A stretch of 45,532 nucleotides of DNA from Bacillota bacterium (GCA_021820465.1 JAKADP010000012.1:1-45532); one strand, 5' to 3'. Positions 22,902 to 31,073 are shown, counted from the first letter of the stretch. A program made the numbers and translations. The notes: generated by a model not told the origin, from the letters alone.

Positions 22902-24522
22902 CTGCGAGGGCGAGCATCGCTGGCCGGGTGGACACCGCGATGATGGCCATCCCCTGGGCCAGCAGGCTGTGCCACAGGCGCGCCTCTGTGTCCGCGTCCA
23001 GCGCGTGCGTCAGGCTGTCGGCCACCAGGAGGCCCGGCGCGTGCACTAATGCCCGGGCCAGCGCGAGGCGGGTGGCCTGGCCGCCCGACAGCGCTTGGCC
23101 CCCCACCCCGACGGGGGTGTCGAGCCCCTCGGGAAACCGGCGGATCTCCTCGTCCAGCGCGGCCCGTGCCAGTGCGGCGTCCAATGCCTGAGCGGACGGC
23201 TCGGCGGCCCACGTGAGATTGTCCCGGAGGCTTCCCGACAGAAACCGGGGATGCTCGGGCACATACGCCGCGTGAGGAGGGCGCAGTTGGCGCGGATCGA
23301 CGGCGATCCCATTCCAGGTGACCGCCGCCGCGCGCTCGAGTCCCAATCCCATTAGGTGGCGCAGCAAGGTCGTCTTGCCGGAGCCAACGCCGCCCGTGAT
23401 GGCGGTGAGGCGGCCGGGGGTGAGGCGGATCGTGACGGGAGGCGCCGGGGAGCCCATGGGCACGGTGGCCGCGAACTCCACGAGCGGCGGGAGCGCCGTG
23501 GCGGGTGCCGTCGCGCAGGAGGTTCCTTGGCCCAGGCTTTGGGCTGATCCGGGCGGTCCGGCGTCCGCCAGCCGCTGGACGGCGACGCCGGCATCCCGTG
23601 CGGAGTCCATGAGGTAGCCCACAAACCCGAGGTACTGCGCCACCTGGACCAGGTACGTGGCAAACAGCGCGAAGGCGCCGACGGAGAACCGGCCGTCCTG
23701 CATCGCGGCCGCGGCGGCCAGCAGCACCAGCGCGACCCCCAGCTGGGCCGTGCCAGAAAAACAAGCCTCCAGCGCGAGGAGGCCGCGGCGGTCCCGCAGC
23801 TCGGCCGTGCGGCGCTGGACATTCAGGCGGGCAAGGTGCCCAACCGCCCGCGCCTCGGCTCCGGCCGCGGCCAACGTGTCGCGCCCGACCCACAGATCCC
23901 AGAGAAACCCGGTAACCTGCGTGGTGGCCGCACGCCGGCCGGCTAGAAGGCGCGTGAGGCGCGTGCGCGCCGCGCTCGCCACGCTCACCACCGTGACCAC
24001 GGGGAGAAACACCAGCAGGGTGAGCTGCGGGCTGACCCTCCACAAAATTGCGATGCCCCCGACCCAAAACACCAGGCCCGCCAACGCGTCAAACGGCCAG
24101 TCGATGGCCAGGGCCAGGCGCTCGGCATCGTCTCGGAATGTGGACAGCAGGCCTCCCGACGACCGGGACGCCCGAGATCCCGGGTGCTGGAGCACCAACC
24201 CCAAGAGCTCCCATTGGATTCGCGCCCGTGTCCGGAAGTGCAGCGGAACCCCGGTGCGGACCGCCATGAGGAGGAGGGCCGCCCGCAGCAGGCCGGCGGC
24301 CGCCGCTGCGGCGGCCACGGCGTGCAGGCCCCACCCGAAGGGACCCCGGTGCTGCAGCGTGTCGAAGAATGCGGCGGCCAGCAGGCCAGGCAAGAGCGCC
24401 CAGGCGTGCCAGAGCATCCAGAAGGTGGCGGTGGCGGCATAGCGCCAGGGATCACGGCGGATGAGCCGCGAGATCACGGCCCACAGAGCGGCGCCAGGCG
24501 GCGCGTCGGGCATGTTCATCAC
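22876..24522 (-). CDS. ABC exporter half-transporter with degenerate ATPase site
   Basis: 548 aa: an N-terminal six-helix ABC transmembrane domain (about residues 25-300) fused to a nucleotide-binding domain. Walker A GGVGSGKTT and signature LSGGQ are intact. Walker B reads LLVADSLTHALD, so the catalytic Glu after the Asp is Ser. The switch-loop position reads AVSTRP, with Thr where His is expected. In heterodimeric exporters (TM287/288, CydCD, BmrCD) one half carries such a degenerate site, which fits pairing with the next gene upstream. The start is GTG 24522 (GTGA overlap with the partner stop) or ATG 24519; neither has a strong ribosome binding site, consistent with coupling. The TM region recalls CydC/CydD-type members, but no cyd oxidase genes are seen. 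Confidence 0.85.
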   Translation of the reverse strand: MMNMPDAPPGAALWAVISRLIRRDPWRYAATATFWMLWHAWALLPGLLAAAFFDTLQHRGPFGWGLHAVAAAAAAAGLLRAALLLMAVRTGVPLHFRTRARIQWELLGLVLQHPGSRASRSSGGLLSTFRDDAERLALAIDWPFDALAGLVFWVGGIAILWRVSPQLTLLVFLPVVTVVSVASAARTRLTRLLAGRRAATTQVTGFLWDLWVGRDTLAAAGAEARAVGHLARLNVQRRTAELRDRRGLLALEACFSGTAQLGVALVLLAAAAAMQDGRFSVGAFALFATYLVQVAQYLGFVGYLMDSARDAGVAVQRLADAGPPGSAQSLGQGTSCATAPATALPPLVEFAATVPMGSPAPPVTIRLTPGRLTAITGGVGSGKTTLLRHLMGLGLERAAAVTWNGIAVDPRQLRPPHAAYVPEHPRFLSGSLRDNLTWAAEPSAQALDAALARAALDEEIRRFPEGLDTPVGVGGQALSGGQATRLALARALVHAPGLLVADSLTHALDADTEARLWHSLLAQGMAIIAVSTRPAMLALADDVIDLSS

Positions 24523-26288
24523 GGGCGCATCCCGTCCGCCGCTCGCTCCGCGGCCAGCAGTTGGCCAAAGCGGCTCGCGGGCTCCTGCACCATGGCGGCC
24601 AAGGGTCCGAGCGCTCCGTGCTCCACCACCTGGCCCTCGTCCAGCACCAGCACCTCATCCACGAGGCCCGTCGGCCCTTCACCGGGGTCCCCGCTCCAGC
24701 CGTCCACCAGCATGGTCAGCCGGTGCGTGATGATGACCGCTGTGCGCCCTGTGAGGAGCCTGCGCCACGCGGCGGCCGCCTGGGCACGGTGGGCGCGGTC
24801 GAGACGGGAGAGGGGCTCGTCTAAGATCACCAGCCCGGGGTCGCTCAGCCAGATCCGAGCCAGCGCCACCAGCTCCTGCTCGCCACCCGACAGCATCGAC
24901 GGGTCAAGCGGGAGGGTCAGGCGGCTTGTCCATGCCTCAAGTCCCACCGTGGCCAACGCGTCGGCCACCCGGGTCGGCGGGATGGTGGGGTCAAACAGCG
25001 TCACGTTGTCCAGCAGCGTTGCGGCAAACAGGGCGGGGGTCTGGGGCAGGTAGGCCACCCGCCGCCTCAGCTCCACCGGGTCCACCTCGCGGAGCGCGAT
25101 GCCTCCCAGATGAATCGTGCCGGCATCCGGCTCCGCCAAGGCGGCCAGCAGAGTAGCCAGCGTCGACTTGCCGGCGCCGCTGGGGCCCACCACCGCCAGG
25201 TGCTGGCCGGGCGCCAGCGTGAACGAGACGTCGGAGACGCCGCGGGCACCGCCCTGGCGCCTGCTGACGCGCGACACCGCCAGCGCCAGCGGACCTGCGG
25301 GCAGCCCGCAGCGGCCCACGGGCTGTGCCGTGGGCCGCTGGTCCCACGCCATCACGCGGAGGAGGCTGCCCTGGCCGCGCTGCAGCTCGGCAATCTGCTC
25401 TCGCAGCGAGGAGAGCGGTGCGGCCAGCAGGCCGACGTATGCCACGGCGGCGTACACCGTCCCGAGCGCCAGGTGCGCGCCGAAGTAAAGGTGCCCGGAC
25501 ACCAGGTACACTAGGCCATCGGCCAAGCCCAGCGCCCCCAGCAGAAAGGCCCAGGCCGCGTAGGCCGACAGCTCGGCGCGCACGTAGTGCGGCTGCCAGC
25601 GACCTGCGGCGTGGGCCAGCCGACGCTCCGCATAGGGCGCCGCACCCCCGGCGTCCAGATCGTCTCGGGCGGCCAGCAGCTCGCCCAACAAGCCGTAGGC
25701 GTCCGCGTTGGCCTGGCGCTCCGCCTCTGCCAGGGGGACCGTCGCCCGCCGAAACCGCTCCAAAACCCAGGCAGTCAGGGTCACCAGCCCGGCCAGCATG
25801 AGCCCCAGGCTCGAGTTCACCAGCCAGAGGCCTCCCAGCGCGGCCAGCGCCTGGCCGGCGCTCCCCAGCACCTGGAGGCCCAGGTTGGACAGCAGCGCGC
25901 CGAGGGCGGCCACATCCCCGTCGACCCGCTCCACCAGCGCACCCGGTGTCATGGAGCGGTGCCGGTGCACCGGAAGGGCGAGGGCGGCGGTGGCCAGCCG
26001 CTCTCGCAGCCGGTTGGCGACCGCCCACTCCACGGCCGACGCCAGGCTGCCCGCCACGTAGGCCGCGGCGGGCGTTAGCAGCGCCGCCGCCAGCAGCAAG
26101 ACGGCCCACGGCTCCACGCGCGACAGGGGCTCGTGCCGCTCGACGCCATCCAAAAAGCGGCCCACGAGCCAGGGTGAGGCGAGCGTGAGTCCCATGCGTG
26201 CAGCCAGGGCACCACCCATCGCGGCCACGGGTGCCCGCGCCCCGCGCATCTGCTGCCAGAGATAGGTGGCGACACCATCCGCGCCCAT
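24519..26288 (-). CDS. ABC exporter half-transporter with consensus ATPase site
   Basis: 589 aa from ATG 26288, which has AAGGGGG upstream; the frame extends 18 codons further without support. It has six transmembrane helices and then a nucleotide-binding domain with Walker A GPSGAGKST, signature LSGGE, Walker B LVILDEPLSRLD with the catalytic Glu, and the switch His in IITHR. It is the active partner of the downstream half-transporter. It overlaps its start by four bases. An oddity is an insertion of about 18 residues (WSGDPGEGPTGL) between the His switch and the last strand. The operon diverges from a WYL regulator 128 bases away. Substrate unknown. Confidence 0.88.
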   Translation of the reverse strand: MGADGVATYLWQQMRGARAPVAAMGGALAARMGLTLASPWLVGRFLDGVERHEPLSRVEPWAVLLLAAALLTPAAAYVAGSLASAVEWAVANRLRERLATAALALPVHRHRSMTPGALVERVDGDVAALGALLSNLGLQVLGSAGQALAALGGLWLVNSSLGLMLAGLVTLTAWVLERFRRATVPLAEAERQANADAYGLLGELLAARDDLDAGGAAPYAERRLAHAAGRWQPHYVRAELSAYAAWAFLLGALGLADGLVYLVSGHLYFGAHLALGTVYAAVAYVGLLAAPLSSLREQIAELQRGQGSLLRVMAWDQRPTAQPVGRCGLPAGPLALAVSRVSRRQGGARGVSDVSFTLAPGQHLAVVGPSGAGKSTLATLLAALAEPDAGTIHLGGIALREVDPVELRRRVAYLPQTPALFAATLLDNVTLFDPTIPPTRVADALATVGLEAWTSRLTLPLDPSMLSGGEQELVALARIWLSDPGLVILDEPLSRLDRAHRAQAAAAWRRLLTGRTAVIITHRLTMLVDGWSGDPGEGPTGLVDEVLVLDEGQVVEHGALGPLAAMVQEPASRFGQLLAAERAADGMRP

Positions 26289-26416
26289 CGGGGGCCCCCT
26301 TTCACGCGGCTCGCTGCGGCGTTGGAACGACCGTAGCAGCAAATGGTGACAGAGCCGGGCACCAATTGTGACGGCCGTCCAGAGGGGATTTGGTATTCTG
26401 CGGGCGGAGGGATGTG
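26289..26416. promoter_or_regulatory. Shared regulatory region between the ABC operon and the WYL regulator
   Basis: The 128 bases separate the two divergent starts. They contain the 10-bp palindrome GACGGCCGTC at 26370-26379 and a loose inverted pair ATGGTG/CACCAA around 26343-26365. These are candidate binding sites for the WYL protein. No clear -35/-10 pair could be set with correct spacing. Confidence 0.4.
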
Positions 26417-27409
26417 GTGCGGCGGTCCGAGCGCCTCATGGCGCTGGTGCTGGAGTTGGAGGGGCGCCCTCAAGCAACGGTGGGCGAGCTGGCGTGCACC
26501 TTCGAGGTATCCCGGCGCACCATGCTGCGCGACCTGGCGGCCCTGTCGGCTGTGGGCGTGCCGCTGGCCAGCCGCCCAGGCCCGCACGGAGGCTACCAGC
26601 TCGTGCGAGACCGGGTGCTGCCGCCGGTGTCGTTCACCGTGGACGAAGCCACCGCCTTGTTTTTTGCCCAGCAGGCGCTCGAAAATTACGGCACCCTGCC
26701 GGTGGCGGCCGAGGCCCGCGTGGCGCTCCACAAGCTGTACCGGGCGATGGCGCCGGCGGCGCGGACGCGCGTGGACCGGCTGGCCGGCCGCCTCGCGTTT
26801 GTGGCCGAGCGGCGCAGCGCCAGCCATCCGCACCTGGAGGCGCTCTTGGCGGCGGCTTTGGAGGGGCGCGTGGTGGCGGTGGCGTACCGGGGCCCCGGCG
26901 GGCTCGCCACGCGCGCCATTCAACCCGTGGGGGTGTTTGCCGAGCACGGGTACTGGTACGTGCCCGCCTACTGCTTTTTGCGGGAGGGCATGCGGGTGTT
27001 TCGGGTGGACCGCGTGGACGCGGTCCAGGCCGTCGACGACCCGCCGCCCCGACAGGACGTGGCGGCCCTGACGCTGGAAGACTACTATGAGCGCTTCGTT
27101 AAGCCCCATGCCGCGTGGCGGCCGCTCAGGGTGCGGCTCACGGCCGAGGGCGTTCGGCAGCATGCGGGCAATCCGGACCTCCACGTGAACCCGGACGGCT
27201 CGGGCTGGCTCGACGGCCGCTTGGAAAGTGCCGACTTGGACCTGTTTGCCGAGCGGTTTGCCCGATGGGGCGCGGATGCCGTGGTGGAGCAGCCGCCGGA
27301 GCTGCGCCAACGCATTCACGAGCGCGCGGCGGCGCTGGCTGCCCTGTACGCCCCGGAGGGGGCATGCGCCCGCCGCGGGCAGGACACGAGGGAAGGGGGA
27401 GGCCATTGA
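26417..27409 (+). CDS. WYL-domain transcriptional regulator
   Basis: 330 aa. Residues 1-65 form a winged helix of the HTH_11/DeoR type (TVGELACTFEVSRRTMLRDL). The centre is the WYL sensor domain (AVAYRGPGG...AIQPVGVFAEHGYWYV) with the signature Trp-Tyr kept but Leu replaced by Val. A C-terminal WCX extension follows. WYL proteins bind nucleic acid or nucleotide ligands and are frequent controllers of defence and stress loci. GTG 26417 has GGAGGG five bases upstream; GTG 26414 and a TTG at 26390 are less likely. It diverges from the ABC operon, which it probably regulates, and its stop overlaps the rsm22 start (TTGA). Confidence 0.87.
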   Translation: MRRSERLMALVLELEGRPQATVGELACTFEVSRRTMLRDLAALSAVGVPLASRPGPHGGYQLVRDRVLPPVSFTVDEATALFFAQQALENYGTLPVAAEARVALHKLYRAMAPAARTRVDRLAGRLAFVAERRSASHPHLEALLAAALEGRVVAVAYRGPGGLATRAIQPVGVFAEHGYWYVPAYCFLREGMRVFRVDRVDAVQAVDDPPPRQDVAALTLEDYYERFVKPHAAWRPLRVRLTAEGVRQHAGNPDLHVNPDGSGWLDGRLESADLDLFAERFARWGADAVVEQPPELRQRIHERAAALAALYAPEGACARRGQDTREGGGH

Positions 27410-28383
27410 ACCTGACGGACGACCTGCAGAGCGCCATCGCGGACGAAGTGGCGGCCTTGGCGGTGGAGCACCGGGAGCTGGCCGCCGCTGCCACGCGGCT
27501 GTCCCGCCGGTACCGAGAGGGCGGGCCGGCCACCGGCCTCGATGGGTCCCCTGCCGCTATCGCCGCCTACCTGGTGACCCGCCTGCCCGCGACGTGGGCG
27601 GCCACCGTGGCCGCCCTCTCGGCGGTGGCGGATGCCCGCCCCGCCTGGCACCCCCGCACCTTGCTGGATGTGGGTGGGGGTCCCGGCACCGTGCTCTGGG
27701 CGACCACCAGCGTGTGGGGAAGCCTGGAGCGGGCGGCGGTGGTGGAGCAGGATCCCCGCATGCTGGCCGTGGGGCGCCGGATGGCCCAGCGTGCCCAGCC
27801 GCCGGCGGTGCGCGGCGCGCGCTGGCTGGCGTCAGACGTCACCCGGGGCGATTGGCAGCAGCCCGCGGACCTTGTGGTGGCGGCGTATGTTTTGGGAGAG
27901 CTGCCCCCGGCCGCGCGCGCTCGGTTCATTGAGCGCCTGGTCACCATGGCCACGGTAGCGGTGGTCGTGGAGCCCGGCACCCCCGAGGGGTCCGCCAGGG
28001 TGCTGGCGGCGCGGGAAGTGGCCCTCGCGGCCGGCGGCCGCACGGTGGCGCCGTGCCCGCATGACGAAGCGTGCCCCTTGGCCCGTCCGGACTGGTGCCA
28101 CTTCGCCGCGCGGGTGAACCGCACGAAGCTGCACCGCCAAATCAAGGGGGCCCAGGCCCCGTACGAAGATGAGAAATTCAGCTACGGGGCGTGGACCCGC
28201 GAGCCGGTGGACCGGCCGGGGCCGGCCCGCGTACTTCGGCACCCGCGCATCGACCCTGGGCGAATCACGCTCTCGCTGTGCACAATGGATGGGACGGCCC
28301 TGGAGACCGTGACAGCCCGAGACCGGTTGCCGTTCAAGGCTGCGCGGAAGGTGTCGTGGGGCCAAACCTGGCCGCCCGCCTAA
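27406..28383 (+). CDS. Rsm22-type methyltransferase (small-subunit ribosomal family)
   Basis: 325 aa. SAM motif I LDVGGGPGT is at residues 87-95 and motif II near VVVEPGTPEG. Cys217, Cys223, Cys231 (CPHDEACP...WC) and Cys292 have the spacing of the Fe-S cluster ligands in mitochondrial Rsm22/METTL17. The FKAARKVSWGQ tail is also typical. The family associates with small-subunit assembly; methyl transfer has not been proven for all members. TTG 27406 overlaps the WYL stop and has a GGAAGGGGGAGG ribosome binding site, so it is translated with the regulator. Its 3' two thirds, plus 44 bases beyond the stop, is duplicated at 29346-30050. Confidence 0.88.
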   Translation: MNLTDDLQSAIADEVAALAVEHRELAAAATRLSRRYREGGPATGLDGSPAAIAAYLVTRLPATWAATVAALSAVADARPAWHPRTLLDVGGGPGTVLWATTSVWGSLERAAVVEQDPRMLAVGRRMAQRAQPPAVRGARWLASDVTRGDWQQPADLVVAAYVLGELPPAARARFIERLVTMATVAVVVEPGTPEGSARVLAAREVALAAGGRTVAPCPHDEACPLARPDWCHFAARVNRTKLHRQIKGAQAPYEDEKFSYGAWTREPVDRPGPARVLRHPRIDPGRITLSLCTMDGTALETVTARDRLPFKAARKVSWGQTWPPA

Positions 28384-28427
28384 CAGAACCGCTGCAGCGC
28401 GGGCGCAGGATGGGGCGTTTATCCACA
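27691..28427 (+). repeat. Direct repeat, copy 1 (3' part of rsm22)
   Basis: Starting at GTGCTCTGGG and ending at TTTATCCACA, this 0.74-kb stretch recurs downstream with long identical runs and a few small deletions. It covers codons from about 96 to the stop of the intact gene and 44 bases beyond. Confidence 0.92.
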
Positions 28428-28640
28428 TGCGTGGCGGCGTTGGAGGCCGTCTTGGCCGCCATCGACCGCTGCGGCGCCGATGCCCTCGTTGTCTTCAGCG
28501 ACGTGGCGTGGGGACCCCAGCCTGCGGAGAGCGGGGAGCGCCTCATAGCCTTGCCGGGTCCCGCATGCTTTGTACAAGCCACGCCGACCGCAAGGTGGGC
28601 GCGCGGTGGGGGTGGAGCAAGCTCGGACCGCTGCGGACCA
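28428..28640 (+). pseudogene. Metallophosphoesterase remnant
   Basis: Directly after the repeat boundary, a fragment reads ALEAVLAAIDRCGADALVVF, then DVAWGPQPAESGERLIALPG. This is the second and third motif region of YfcE-like calcineurin phosphoesterases (normally NLxALEAVL...GGDVVWGP...RGNADR). The preceding SDxHGN metal motif is missing. After CFVQ the reading continues in another frame as HADRKVG, the NADR motif. The fragment is therefore both truncated and frameshifted. It marks the junction of the duplication. Confidence 0.65.
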
Positions 28641-28697
28641 TCGCATTAGACACTACGGAGTTGGTTTGCGAAAATTAAAGGTAGGGAGGGATTTGGC

Positions 28698-28946
28698 ATG
28701 GCCCTCGAACGGCTGGTGTTGTCTTTGCCGGAAGAACTCGTTCAAGAAATGCGCGCGGCGGGTCCCGACATGGACCGGCTTGTGCTGGACGCGGTCACGC
28801 GAGAACTTACGCGGAGGCGTCAAGTTGATGCCCTGCGGCAAGCCGCCGGCCTGTGGTCGCACTATGCGGACATGCCCGATACCCCCGAAGGAATTGTTGA
28901 CTTTGTGAGAAAGTCGCGGCTAGATGCGGAGCGGCCCGTTCCGTGA
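28698..28946 (+). CDS. VapB-like antitoxin (ribbon-helix-helix type)
   Basis: 82 aa. The opening ERLVLSLPEELVQEM and the AVTRELTRRR helix resemble small ribbon-helix-helix antitoxins. The C-terminal half, with WSHYADMPDTPEGIVDFVRKSR, would wrap the toxin. ATG 28698 has a GGGAGGG ribosome binding site. The stop overlaps the PIN toxin start (GTGA). It lies between the two rsm22 repeats. Base composition is visibly lower in GC than the flanking genes, suggesting transfer. It remains intact although its toxin is broken. Confidence 0.72.
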   Translation: MALERLVLSLPEELVQEMRAAGPDMDRLVLDAVTRELTRRRQVDALRQAAGLWSHYADMPDTPEGIVDFVRKSRLDAERPVP

Positions 28947-29319
28947 CCTTTATGATTGACACGGATGTGCTGATTTGGGTGCTCAGGCGCAATCAGCCTC
29001 CCTCGAGTGGCTGGAAGCACTGGCCGCCCAAGGCGGTCTCGCGTGCTCCGTCTTAACAGTGTCGGAGATTCTCCGCGCAGCCAAGGAGCAGGAACTGTCC
29101 CGGACGCATGCCATCTTGCAGGCCTTCGATATGGTACCGGTCACCTACGAGGATGCGATCCTCGCTGCCGACATTATGCGGCAGCGGGGCCCGGGGCTGG
29201 TCGACTCTCACATCGCAGCAGCTGCCATTCGTTTGCAGGCGCACGTCGTGACGTATAAGCGGCGTGATTTCGAACGCACGCCCGTCTCCCTTGTGCCCAT
29301 TCCGTCGGCCACCCCCTAG
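28943..29319 (+). pseudogene. PIN-domain toxin (VapC-like) split by a frameshift
   Basis: The frame from GTG 28943 or ATG 28952 begins MIDTDVLIWVLRRN, the first PIN motif, and runs to a stop near 29058. The rest of the domain (SLEWLEALAAQGG, the Glu motif TVSEILR, and LVDSHIAAAAIRL with VTYKRRDF) is in the next frame and ends at 29319. One base missing near 28991-29005, around CAGCCTCCCTCG, explains it. All acidic PIN residues survive across the two frames. It could be a recent inactivation, a sequencing error or a recoding site. Confidence 0.75.
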
Positions 29320-29345
29320 CGGGACTTTAACACGTACGCGGTAGT

Positions 29346-30006
29346 GTGCTCTGGGCGTCCTCCTGCGTGTGGGGAAACGTGGAGCGGGCGGCGGTGGTGG
29401 AGCACGATCCCCGCATGCTGGCCGTGGGGGCGCCGGCTGGCCCAGCGCGAGCTGGGTGGTGTCAGACGTCACCCGGGGCGATTGGCAGCAGCCCGCGGAC
29501 CTTGTGGTGGCGGCGTATGTTTTGGGAGAGCTGCCCCCGGCCGCACGCGCTCGGTTCATTGAGCGCCTGGTCACCATGGCCACGGTAGCGGTGGTCGTGG
29601 AGCCTGGCACCCCCGAGGGGTTCGCCAGGGTGCTGGCGGCGCGGGAGGTGGCCCTCGCGGCCGGCGGCCGCACGGTGGCGCCGTGCCCGCATGACGAAGC
29701 GTGCCCCCTGGCCCGTCCGGACTGGTGCCACTTCGCCGCCCGGGTGAACCGCACGAAGTTGCACCGCCAAATCAAGGGGCCCCGTACGAAGATGAAAAAT
29801 TCAGCTACGGGGCGTGGACCCGCGAGCCGGTGGACCGGCCGGGGCCGGCCCGCGTACTTCGGCACCCGCGCATCGATCCTGGGCGCATCACGCTTTCGCT
29901 GTGCACGATGGACGGGACGGCCCTGGAGACCGTGACAGCCCGAGACCGGGTGCCGTTCAAGGCTGCGCGGAAGGTGTCGTGGGGCCAAACCTGGCCGCCC
30001 ACCTAA
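29346..30006 (+). pseudogene. Truncated, frameshifted copy of the rsm22-like gene
   Basis: The product matches residues from about 96 to the end of the intact gene at 27406. It has no start region. Near 29390-29460 it carries an extra G and a deletion of about 25 bases. At 29775-29783 seven bases are missing relative to copy 1 (GGGGCCCC instead of a longer run), which shifts the frame into the one ending at 30006. Cys motif and SAM motif II are still readable. It is not expected to make a working protein. Confidence 0.88.
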
Positions 30007-30050
30007 CAGGACCGCTGCAACGCGGGCGCCGAATGGGGCGTTTATCCACA
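29346..30050 (+). repeat. Direct repeat, copy 2
   Basis: Second copy of the segment at 27691-28427, 0.7 kb long. Both copies stop at the same TTTATCCACA. The copies flank the phosphoesterase remnant and the toxin-antitoxin locus in direct orientation, so recombination between them would delete 28428-30050. Confidence 0.92.
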
Positions 30051-30075
30051 AACGGATGGCGCAGGAGGTGCCCGG

Positions 30076-31073
30076 GTGACGCAGCGAGCGGTGAGATTCC
30101 TGTGGCTGATGGCGCTGGGTGCGCTCGTGGGCTGCGGCACGGTCCCACACGGGGCTGCACAGGGCGGCGGCCACGGCCGCCGCGTCCCCTGGGCGGCTTT
30201 AGCGGGTCAGGTGCCTCAGGCAGGTATGCGGGTGGCCGCGGCTCCGACCCTGCTGAGTGCTCCCGCGTGTCAGCCGCAGAACCTGCAAGTGGTGTCGGTG
30301 GGACCGAATCAGGCCACGCAGGACGACGGCGTGGAGGTGGTGCTGAAAAACGCGGGGCCGCGGGCGTGCGTGGCGTGGGGGCCCACCTCCGTGGTGGCCA
30401 CGGGGCTGGGCTTGGCTCCGGTCACGGGGCCGGTGCGGCCGATGCCTTCATACGGGGACCGGGTGGCGACGCCCCCGGGCGGGCAGGTGGTGGAGCGCAT
30501 CGACGCTTTGGTGGCGTGTCCCAGCAATCCGGGCGGGGTCGTTCCCCCGGGGCGTGTCTATCAGGCGGTGCGGCTGACCGTGGGAACATCGGCGCACGGC
30601 CCCGCCACGGGCAGTATTACGGTGTCCGGGCTGCATCTGTCGCTGCCATGCGGCATCTCCGCCAGCCCGTTCTACACCAATAAGCCGACACCCGCATTCA
30701 ATCCCGGCCCGGTGGGGCATCTTGAGCCGTCGCTATCCGGACCGCTGACGCTCACCAGGGTGGCAGGGCAGCCGGCGCTGACTTACACGCTGACGTTGGC
30801 CAATCCCACGGCCTCGCCCATTCGCCTGGTGCCTTGTCCGTCTTATCTGGAGCGCGTGTCCACCGGAAAGTGGCGGTGTATCGCCTGAACTGTCAGGAGG
30901 CCCGCTCCGTCCCCGCCCATGGCGCCGAGCGCTTTGCCATGGTGTTGCTCGTGCCGAAGGACGCCATTGGCCAGCCGGTCGTGTCCATTGGCGAGCCGGT
31001 GGAGGTTGAGTGGATGTTGCCCCTCCCGGTCCTAGGCCCGGTTGCCCGAATCGCGGGAAGAGTGGTGGGGTAG
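30076..31073 (+). pseudogene. Lipoprotein of unknown function with a frameshift near its end
   Basis: GTG 30076 has GGAGGTG seven bases upstream. The N-terminus is a lipoprotein signal with Cys20 after ALVG. The body has an ACQPQNLQ...VVLKNAG...CVAW pattern resembling DUF4232-like domains, where paired Cys residues and an N-x-G turn are typical. The first frame stops at 30886-30888 just after YLERVSTGK. The next frame continues plausibly with VYRLNCQEA and FAMVLLVPKDAIG to a stop at 31071-31073. One A missing from the GGAAAG run at about 30868 would restore one protein of about 330 aa. If real, the truncated 270-aa form is what is made. Confidence 0.65.

Noticed and set aside
22876-26288. cydDC cytochrome bd assembly exporter
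   Set aside because: The general layout is similar, but no cydAB genes are adjacent and the beta-helix and WYL partners do not fit that role.
27691-30050. Composite transposon bounded by the direct repeats
   Set aside because: The repeats consist of rsm22 coding sequence and carry no transposase or terminal inverted repeats. A recombination-derived duplication is simpler.
29053-30174. 373-codon minus-strand open frame
   Set aside because: It is antisense to the rsm22 pseudocopy and exists also in part opposite the intact gene. It is a by-product of the repeat.
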